Positions 1 through 5,001 of a stretch of DNA of 25,294 nt are shown here, one piece after another; position 1 is the first letter of the stretch; the number at the start of each line of letters is the position of its first letter. The notes beneath the pieces were generated by a model. The model saw only the letters and a program-made list of their open reading frames with translations, was not told where the DNA came from and did not search any database. Made by a program: the position numbers and the translations under genes. Location: contig DBYL01000045.1 in the NCBI GenBank assembly GCA_002309835.1, forward strand, positions 1-25,294. Reading direction: 5' to 3'. This stretch comes from Bacteroidales bacterium UBA1187. Lineage in GTDB: Bacteria > Bacteroidota > Bacteroidia > Bacteroidales > Paludibacteraceae.

Positions 1-62
1 GCGGTGAGAGTAGCCATACCGATATTCAGTTCTTTACATGCTTTAATTAACTTTATTGCCAT
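1..62 (-). CDS. infB: Translation initiation factor IF-2, N-terminal fragment (cut by window edge)
   Basis: The reverse strand from 62 down to 1 reads MAIKLIKACKELNIGMATLT and runs off the window. This matches the start of Bacteroidota IF-2 proteins, which begin with MA-[IV]-[RK]-L-[IL]-K and continue into a short helical N-terminal motif. IF-2 is the GTPase that brings initiator tRNA to the 30S subunit and promotes subunit joining. The position supports the call: infB follows nusA in the widely conserved rimP-nusA-infB operon. It starts 69 nt after the nusA stop codon. Only 20 codons are visible, so the GTPase domain cannot be checked. The identification rests on the N-terminal match plus gene order. 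Confidence 0.85.
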   Translation of the reverse strand, partial: MAIKLIKACKELNIGMATLT

Positions 63-97
63 AAGATTTTGATTTCAGGGTTATACAATCCATTTCT

Positions 98-133
98 GCC
101 GCATGGCTGTACGGCTCCGGAGCCTCTCCGGTT
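98..133. repeat. 35-bp palindrome-bearing element, copy A (nusA-infB junction)
   Basis: Positions 99-133 match 6064-6098 inside mfd at 32 of 35 bases. The core is a perfect hairpin, CCGGAG-CCT-CTCCGG (117-131). A weaker GCCG/CGGC pair flanks it on the left. The right edge supplies two bases of the nusA stop codon (132-134 on the reverse strand), so the hairpin begins immediately after nusA translation ends. It is too short of a T-run to be an ordinary terminator and lies between two genes expected to be cotranscribed. Confidence 0.8.
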
Positions 134-1391
134 AGTCGTTTTCAAATTCGGCAGCGAGGATGCGGAGTACGTCGGCGATAGTCTCCTCCTCCAAATCGGT
201 CTGCGCCAGCAGTTTCTCTTTGCTGGTACCGAGCACGTCTTTCGCTGTGTCGTAGCCGACCTCCTTGAGGGCGTCGATAACCCACTGATCGATCTCGTCG
301 TTGAACTCGTCGAGGTAGATATCATCCATGTCGGCCTCGTCCATCTCACGGTATACATCGATCTCGAAGCCCGTGAGCATAGAAGCTAACTTGATGTTAA
401 AACCACCCTTACCGATTGCGAGACTCACCTCTTCGGGTTTGAGATAAACCTTAGCGCTCTTTGCCTCCTCGTCGATCTCCATGCTACTGATCTTCGCGGG
501 AGCGAGGGCACGCTGGATATACAGGTTGATATTCGGCGTATAGTTGATCACATCGATATTCTCGTTACGCAACTCACGAACGATGCCGTGGATACGTGCA
601 CCCTTGACACCTACGCAAGCGCCTACCGGGTCAATACGGTCGTCGAAGGTCTCCACAGCCACTTTCGCACGCTCACCCGGTATACGGGCGATCTTCTTGA
701 TAGCGATAAGGCCTTCCTTCACCTCCGGCACCTCCTGCTCGAACAGACGCTGCAGGAACAGCGGGCTGGTACGAGAGAGGATGATCTTCGGGTTCTGGTT
801 CTTGTTGTCCACCTGAACGACTACGGCGCGCACCATCTCACCCTTGCGATAGAAATCCGTAGGGATCTGGTTCTGCTTCGGCAGGTAGAGCTCGTTACCC
901 TCTTCGTCGAGGAGGAGCATCTCTTTCTTCCATACCTGATAGAGCTCACCGGTGACTACCTGACCGATCATGTCGGAGTACTTGAGGTAGAGGTTCTCCT
1001 TCTGCAGTTCGAGGATCTTCGAAGCCAGCGTCTGACGGAGGTTGAGGATCATACGACGACCGAAGGAAGCCATGTCCACCTTGTCGGTGAAGTCCTCACC
1101 CACCTCGATCTCGGGGTCGGTCTCACGCGCCTCACTCAGCGAGATCTGCGTCTCTGGGTTTGCTACATCGTCATCCTCCATCACCAGACGGTTACGATAG
1201 ATCTCGAGGTCACCCTTGTCCGGGTTGATGATCACGTCGTAGTTAGCGTCGGTGCCGTACATCTTCGCAATCACGCTGCGGAACGAGTCCTCCAGCACGT
1301 TGATAAAGGTCTGTTTGTCAATTCTCTTGAAGTCCTTGAACTCCGAGAAGATGTCAATCAAATTGATTGTCTCTTGGTTTTTTGTTGCCAT
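132..1391 (-). CDS. nusA: Transcription termination/antitermination factor NusA
   Basis: NusA binds RNA polymerase and nascent RNA, modulating pausing, termination and antitermination in the cytoplasm. The 419-residue product has the family layout: an N-terminal polymerase-binding domain (about 1-130), an S1 RNA-binding domain (about 138-205), and two KH domains whose GxxG loops are GVKG (261-264) and GKGG (327-330). A short acidic C-terminal helix-hairpin region follows (about 350-419). Bacteroidota NusA proteins are of this length and lack the second C-terminal repeat of E. coli NusA. It starts 8 nt after the rimP stop and is followed by infB, the classical operon order. Its TAA stop abuts the palindromic element at 98-133. 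Confidence 0.97.
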   Translation of the reverse strand: MATKNQETINLIDIFSEFKDFKRIDKQTFINVLEDSFRSVIAKMYGTDANYDVIINPDKGDLEIYRNRLVMEDDDVANPETQISLSEARETDPEIEVGEDFTDKVDMASFGRRMILNLRQTLASKILELQKENLYLKYSDMIGQVVTGELYQVWKKEMLLLDEEGNELYLPKQNQIPTDFYRKGEMVRAVVVQVDNKNQNPKIILSRTSPLFLQRLFEQEVPEVKEGLIAIKKIARIPGERAKVAVETFDDRIDPVGACVGVKGARIHGIVRELRNENIDVINYTPNINLYIQRALAPAKISSMEIDEEAKSAKVYLKPEEVSLAIGKGGFNIKLASMLTGFEIDVYREMDEADMDDIYLDEFNDEIDQWVIDALKEVGYDTAKDVLGTSKEKLLAQTDLEEETIADVLRILAAEFEND

Positions 1392-1399
1392 TTGTTATG

Positions 1400-1906
1400 T
1401 TAGAATTTTAAATCGTATTTTACATATTTGGGTTCGCCATAGCGCCATGTATGCGTCACAATCTGCTTTATTGGACGAAGTTTCTTTTTCTCCTTCCCTT
1501 CAGGGGAGGTCGGGAGAGGCTTTACTTTCTCCTCTACATCCACGCTGAAAGTATCGTCATCGACACTGACCAGCAGTCCGCGCAGCTTCTTGCCGTCGAT
1601 GAGCACCTCTACATCGTGCCCGAGGTTCTTGAGGTACTGGGTCTTCGTCTTAAACGGATCCGTCAGACTCACGCTACCCACCTCAAGCGAGTAATCCTCT
1701 AATCCATTAACCCCCTCATCCACTAATCCGTCGAGTTTCTCCACCAAAAATCGATTGAGCTCTGCGCAAAAATCTACATCTACGCCTTCGAGGCGGTCCA
1801 CCTCTACGAGGATGTCGTTAGCAGGCGACACAGTAAGCGTCACCAGTTCGTAATTCGTGTCTTTGAGGAACTCCTCAATCCAGTTTTTCAGTTGTGTTGT
1901 ATCCAT
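1400..1906 (-). CDS. rimP: Ribosome maturation factor RimP (with two in-frame repeat insertions)
   Basis: RimP is needed for maturation of the 30S subunit. The 168-residue protein has the N-terminal alpha/beta domain and the EDYSLEVGS segment, followed by the SH3-like C-terminal domain (LTDPFKTKTQYLKNLGHDVEV and on). Compared with the usual Bacteroidota form, where KLD is followed closely by EDY.LEVGS, this copy has about seven extra residues (GLVDEGVNGL, 60-69). They are encoded by an array of five 8-bp units (1690-1729). A second insertion, LPTSPEGKE (about 130-138), comes from a GC-rich element at 1489-1520. Both keep the frame and the rest of the protein looks intact, so it is probably functional. 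It is the first gene of the operon, about 48 nt downstream of the predicted transcription start. Confidence 0.93.
   Translation of the reverse strand: MDTTQLKNWIEEFLKDTNYELVTLTVSPANDILVEVDRLEGVDVDFCAELNRFLVEKLDGLVDEGVNGLEDYSLEVGSVSLTDPFKTKTQYLKNLGHDVEVLIDGKKLRGLLVSVDDDTFSVDVEEKVKPLPTSPEGKEKKKLRPIKQIVTHTWRYGEPKYVKYDLKF
1489..1520 (-). repeat. GC-rich palindromic element inside rimP
   Basis: On the gene strand this stretch contains CCTCCCC-TGAA-GGGAAGG, a hairpin with one mismatch, flanked by further CTCTCCC and GGAG tracts. It encodes LPTSPEGKE between beta strands of the RimP C-terminal domain, where relatives have no such residues. Polypyrimidine/polypurine palindromes of this general kind recur in Bacteroidota genomes. 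A looser relative lies in mfd at 5700-5725. Confidence 0.6.
1690..1729 (-). repeat. 8-bp tandem array (GGATTAGT-type, five units) inside rimP
   Basis: Read on the gene strand, the five consecutive octamers are GGATTAGT, GGATGAGG, GGGTTAAT, GGATTAGA and GGATTACT. The array is translated as part of GLVDEGVNGLEDY. The same octamer family occurs as four units inside mfd at 5809-5842. Confidence 0.8.
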
Positions 1907-1917
1907 AATTTTACGTG

Positions 1918-1950
1918 AGCGAGGGAACCTTTTCGGGTCCCCTCGTTCAA
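1918..1950 (-). promoter_or_regulatory. Hairpin in the rimP-nusA-infB leader
   Basis: The leader RNA folds as GAACGAGGGGACC paired with GGTTCCCTCGCTC around a CGAAAA loop, with one A:C-type mismatch and one wobble. It ends about 11 nt before the rimP ATG. There is no U-run, so it is not a simple terminator. A role in translation control or RNA processing is possible but only inferred. Confidence 0.55.
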
Positions 1951-1959
1951 TTCACGCTG

Positions 1960-1991
1960 CAAAAGTACTACTTTTTTTTCAAATATGCAAA
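1960..1991 (-). promoter_or_regulatory. Bacteroidota housekeeping promoter for rimP-nusA-infB
   Basis: On the reverse strand a TTTG (-33 element, 1991-1988, continuing as TTTGCATAT) is followed after exactly 20 nt by TACTTTTG (1967-1960), matching TAnnTTTG. Transcription should start near 1955, giving a leader of about 50 nt. Confidence 0.8.
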
Positions 1992-2267
1992 TATTTGCGC
2001 GAAAAAAATGCAATTTTTGCATATACGCAAGAGTCTGAGCGATTTTTATTTGTTTTTAAGGAGTCTCACTCCTTGATTAACGTAGGCATTCCCACAATCT
2101 TATATATTATATGTAATATAATATAGTTTCGCATACATAAAAAAGCAGCGATTTTTTCAGAAATTTAGTGCGTCATAAGTGCGTCATAAGTTGGTCATTA
2201 GTACGTGATAAGTGCGTCATAATTAGAGTAAGCACGGCGACGACACGGAGACGATAACGTGCTATTC
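1992..2267. other. Intergenic region without a convincing gene
   Basis: AT-rich DNA between the rimP promoter and the terminator of the secreted-protein gene. It holds dyads built on TGCAAA/TTTGCA (1987-2024), a hairpin AAGGAGT-CTC-ACTCCTT (2058-2074), an AT-only dyad TATATTA/TAATATA (about 2103-2123), the 11-bp tandem repeat at 2165-2219 and an AGCACG/CGTGCT inverted repeat (2231-2236 with 2258-2263). Open frames here are short, without convincing starts or recognisable protein. A small RNA cannot be excluded. Confidence 0.6.
2165..2219. repeat. 11-bp tandem repeat, five units (TAAGTGCGTCA)
   Basis: The consecutive units are TTAGTGCGTCA, TAAGTGCGTCA, TAAGTTGGTCA, TTAGTACGTGA and TAAGTGCGTCA. 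The period is close to one DNA helical turn, so identical faces of the unit line up on one side of the helix. The array lies between two transcription units, not inside a gene. Confidence 0.85.
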
Positions 2268-2304
2268 ATAAAAAACGAGGCGAGGATCACTCCCCGCCCC
2301 GTTA
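2268..2304 (-). terminator. Rho-independent terminator of the secreted-protein gene
   Basis: On the reverse strand AACGGGGCGGGG pairs with CCTCGCCTCGTT (12 bp including two G:U pairs) around an AGTGAT loop and is followed by a T-run. It begins about 22 nt after the stop codon at 2327. Confidence 0.85.
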
Positions 2305-2326
2305 GTAAGATAGAATAAATTGGAGT

Positions 2327-4798
2327 TTATTTGAGTTCTTGTCCTTGGATAGTGAAGATGCGACCATCGCGAACGATGTAAACCTGGCCGTTGAAGAGCA
2401 CTTTGACAGCTTTGCTGTCAGACTTGATATCTTCAAGGGCGGTAGGTGCATTCTTCGGGGTGATCTTAATGGCTTTGATTGCAAAGTTCGGAGCTGCTTT
2501 CTTTGCTGCTTTGACGCGAGCAGGAGATCCTGCGCCTTTATCCTCCTTGAGATAGATAATGACGTGTGTCTGCTCGAGCACATTATATGAACATACTATC
2601 CAACCGTCTTTCGGTGCATCGAGTTTAGCTTCGCCTTTACCTTCGATGAATGCTTCAGCATGGAATCCTGCCGCCACATCGCATTGGATCTCGAATTTAC
2701 CTTCTCCGGCAGGGATATCGAAGACGAGTACACCCGGCAGGAGTTTGAGCCATTCTGCAGAGCAAGCTACATGGAGCTCCAAAGCCTCGCTCACTTTGTC
2801 TGTGGTAGTAGTAGTGGTGATTTCGATTTGACCATCGGTCTCGTTGAAAGCATCATTCTCCGAACCACTGAAGACTACGTCGAGGTTCTCATCAGGATTC
2901 TTGCCTTCGCCCTCAAATCCGATCTCTTTGACTTCGTTATCCGCAACAGGCAGAGGTACTTTACCAATCTCCACGAATTCTGCTTTTCCTGAACCCGGTC
3001 CAAAGAAACCGTAGTCATCTTTTCCGTTGAACTCCACGAAGGAGACACCACGCGTCATGATTTGGATGCCACCGATACCACCTTCACCTTTGATGAAATG
3101 GCGCGCTTTGATTGCTTCGGTAGCACCCGTTGCGAAGACGTAGCCACCGGCAGAGACGGTGATTGCGTTGTCGGCATCAATACCATACTGACCTCCATTC
3201 GCAAACAGATAGCAGTCATGGATTTTTGCTCCTTGTGCACTAATAGCTGTGTGCGTAGCCTCAATAGTGATGGTATCTTTGCGGTTCTCGCACCATACAA
3301 ACACTGCACTGCTGGACTCAATCGCTTTTGCGGCATTCTTAATATGGCAGTTACCTTGTACTTTGATACTCAGGAATGCGCTTGACTGAATGAATACACC
3401 GCCGTTGGCATCGAACTCCGATTTATTCAGTGTCAGGTATTTATTACCGCTCTTATCATCAAAAGTATAAACTACCGAACCATCACCGAAGACATCTCCG
3501 TTATTGGCAGTAGTCACGTAGGTTCCCATAATGGTAATACCGCTGGTGGTCACCTCGATATAATAACGGGCATTCTGAGCATTGTATCTAACATCACCCT
3601 TGAAGACATAGGTAATGGTGGCTACACCGGTTTCGCCGTTAAGCGTCACTTCACCTGTCTGTGCATTGACCGAAGCCACTGCCGTATTACTTGCCGCCCA
3701 CTGATAAGTGGTTGAATAGGTTTCTGTTAAATCATCAGGTTTATTCATTACCGGAGCAGAGAATACGTCCACATTCTTCTCGAGGCGTATTACTTCCGGA
3801 GTAAAGCTGATATGCGGATCTGCCTTAGCAATAGTTACCTGGCAAGCACATTGACCGGAAGCGTATTCGTTATTGCCATCAAAAATGGCGTAAATATACA
3901 CGGTGCCCGGCAATTTCATCGTTACGTTACCTTCGTCGTCTACGGAAGCGATGTTAGCGTTGGTAGATGTCCAGCGGCTGATGGTCACACCTTCCGGACA
4001 AACGACATTCGGTTTGATCACTTTTCCGATGGTGTCATTTATCAGACTCGGATTGAAATACAAATTCGGATTCTTCTTCACGTTCAGCACCAAGGTTGGG
4101 GAAGCAGCTTCCCAGTTGTCGTTGCCATTCCACTCTGCTTTGAGTGTGGTCTGGCCCAGGCCGTTCACCGTGATATAGCCGGTTGCGCTGATGGTAGCTA
4201 CAGCCTCGTTGGTAGAACTAAAGGTGATCTCAGATGTCGGGATATTTACATTGGCGAAATAACCATTACTATACTGCTTGTATTGCATCAGCGGACTTGG
4301 CACATAGGCGCCACCGCCGCCGCCTTCTCCACCGCCACCGGTAGAAGCACCGCCACCTGCGTCACCACCGCTGCCTTGGGAATAAGCGACGGATAATTCT
4401 GTTGCGGCCATTCCATCTAATCCACGGAAATACGCTGTCGGAGTTCCTTTCTCTACAGTGTAGTGGATGGTCTGTTCAACGCCATCACACGATGAGCGCA
4501 TAATACTTTCCGTATAAGTCACATCCGCATTGCCGACACCTACAAAAAAGACAGCATCACGGAAAATGGTAACCACATCAGAGTTAGTCGACGCAAGGCC
4601 ATCTATTGAGTGCATGTTTTGGAGTTGAGGGCTTCCCGACTCACCAAGATGCACGGTCGCATCAACTACCGTTTCCGTACGGTCTGCAGACTGCCCCGGG
4701 AAAGCGTCAGGAGTAAAATCGCATTTCTGCGCTTTAACAACAGGCATCGTGAGAAGCGCTGCGAGCGCCACTCCTACCAAACGAGTAAATCTTCTCAT
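2327..4798 (-). CDS. Large secreted protein with Ig-like (BIG2-type) repeats and a beta-helix-like region
   Basis: The 823-residue product starts with a clear signal peptide (MRRFTRLVGVALAALL..., cleavage near residue 23-24). A glycine-rich stretch (about 142-163) is followed by successive Ig-like units of the type S-TNE/A-VA-I/V-...-G-VT (near 190-240, 265-320 and 345-410), typical of BIG2 domains. From about 430 to 620 there are short repeating strands with many Ala/Gly/Ile that suggest a parallel beta-helix, as in some carbohydrate-binding surface proteins. A Thr run sits near 657-663. The tail NGQVYIVRDGRIFTIQGQE resembles C-terminal tails seen on many secreted Bacteroidales proteins and may be an export/anchoring signal. 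It has its own promoter and terminator. The substrate is unknown and no catalytic motif is visible. Confidence 0.8.
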   Translation of the reverse strand: MRRFTRLVGVALAALLTMPVVKAQKCDFTPDAFPGQSADRTETVVDATVHLGESGSPQLQNMHSIDGLASTNSDVVTIFRDAVFFVGVGNADVTYTESIMRSSCDGVEQTIHYTVEKGTPTAYFRGLDGMAATELSVAYSQGSGGDAGGGASTGGGGEGGGGGAYVPSPLMQYKQYSNGYFANVNIPTSEITFSSTNEAVATISATGYITVNGLGQTTLKAEWNGNDNWEAASPTLVLNVKKNPNLYFNPSLINDTIGKVIKPNVVCPEGVTISRWTSTNANIASVDDEGNVTMKLPGTVYIYAIFDGNNEYASGQCACQVTIAKADPHISFTPEVIRLEKNVDVFSAPVMNKPDDLTETYSTTYQWAASNTAVASVNAQTGEVTLNGETGVATITYVFKGDVRYNAQNARYYIEVTTSGITIMGTYVTTANNGDVFGDGSVVYTFDDKSGNKYLTLNKSEFDANGGVFIQSSAFLSIKVQGNCHIKNAAKAIESSSAVFVWCENRKDTITIEATHTAISAQGAKIHDCYLFANGGQYGIDADNAITVSAGGYVFATGATEAIKARHFIKGEGGIGGIQIMTRGVSFVEFNGKDDYGFFGPGSGKAEFVEIGKVPLPVADNEVKEIGFEGEGKNPDENLDVVFSGSENDAFNETDGQIEITTTTTTDKVSEALELHVACSAEWLKLLPGVLVFDIPAGEGKFEIQCDVAAGFHAEAFIEGKGEAKLDAPKDGWIVCSYNVLEQTHVIIYLKEDKGAGSPARVKAAKKAAPNFAIKAIKITPKNAPTALEDIKSDSKAVKVLFNGQVYIVRDGRIFTIQGQELK

Positions 4799-4861
4799 AA
4801 AAAATAGATTTTGGGTTAGTAAATATGGTTGATTAGTTGAAATTTATTTCCAATTTCGCCA

Positions 4862-4893
4862 CAAAGATACAACTATTTTTCTACATGTGCAAG
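4862..4893 (-). promoter_or_regulatory. Promoter for the large secreted protein gene
   Basis: On the reverse strand CTTG (4893-4890, within CTTGCACATGT), 20 nt, then TATCTTTG (4869-4862). The predicted start near 4857 gives a leader of about 58 nt before the ATG at 4798. It is divergent from the mfd promoter, with 46 bp between the two -33 elements. Confidence 0.7.
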
Positions 4894-4939
4894 TTTTGGA
4901 TGTTTTTTTTCGCAAAAAGTGCATTTTTGTGCGTGCGCG

Positions 4940-4971
4940 CTTGCACATATCAAAAATTTTTAGTACTTTTG
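4940..4971 (+). promoter_or_regulatory. Promoter for mfd-kdsB-deoD-omp-yidC
   Basis: CTTG (4940-4943, within CTTGCACATAT), exactly 20 nt, then TACTTTTG (4964-4971). Transcription would begin near 4976. This means the long open frame upstream of 5002 (from 4837) is not translated as part of mfd. Confidence 0.75.
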
Positions 4972-5001
4972 TCGCGATTTTTAATTTGGCTTATTGCGCG
5001 T

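Noticed and set aside
98..133. Terminator between nusA and infB
   Set aside because: The hairpin is strong but has no T-run on either strand, and a terminator here would separate genes normally cotranscribed.
588..1403. Long plus-strand open frame of 271 codons opposite nusA
   Set aside because: It is the antisense shadow of nusA; its composition (runs of His, Leu, Val) mirrors nusA codons and no promoter or family match supports it.
2058..2074. Terminator at the AAGGAGT/ACTCCTT hairpin
   Set aside because: It has T-runs only on the wrong side for either strand and no gene ends there.
4837..5001. 55-residue N-terminal extension of Mfd
   Set aside because: It spans two divergent promoters, and its residues do not resemble the start of Mfd. 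The promoter at 4940-4971 would initiate downstream of this segment. GTG 5002 gives normal length.
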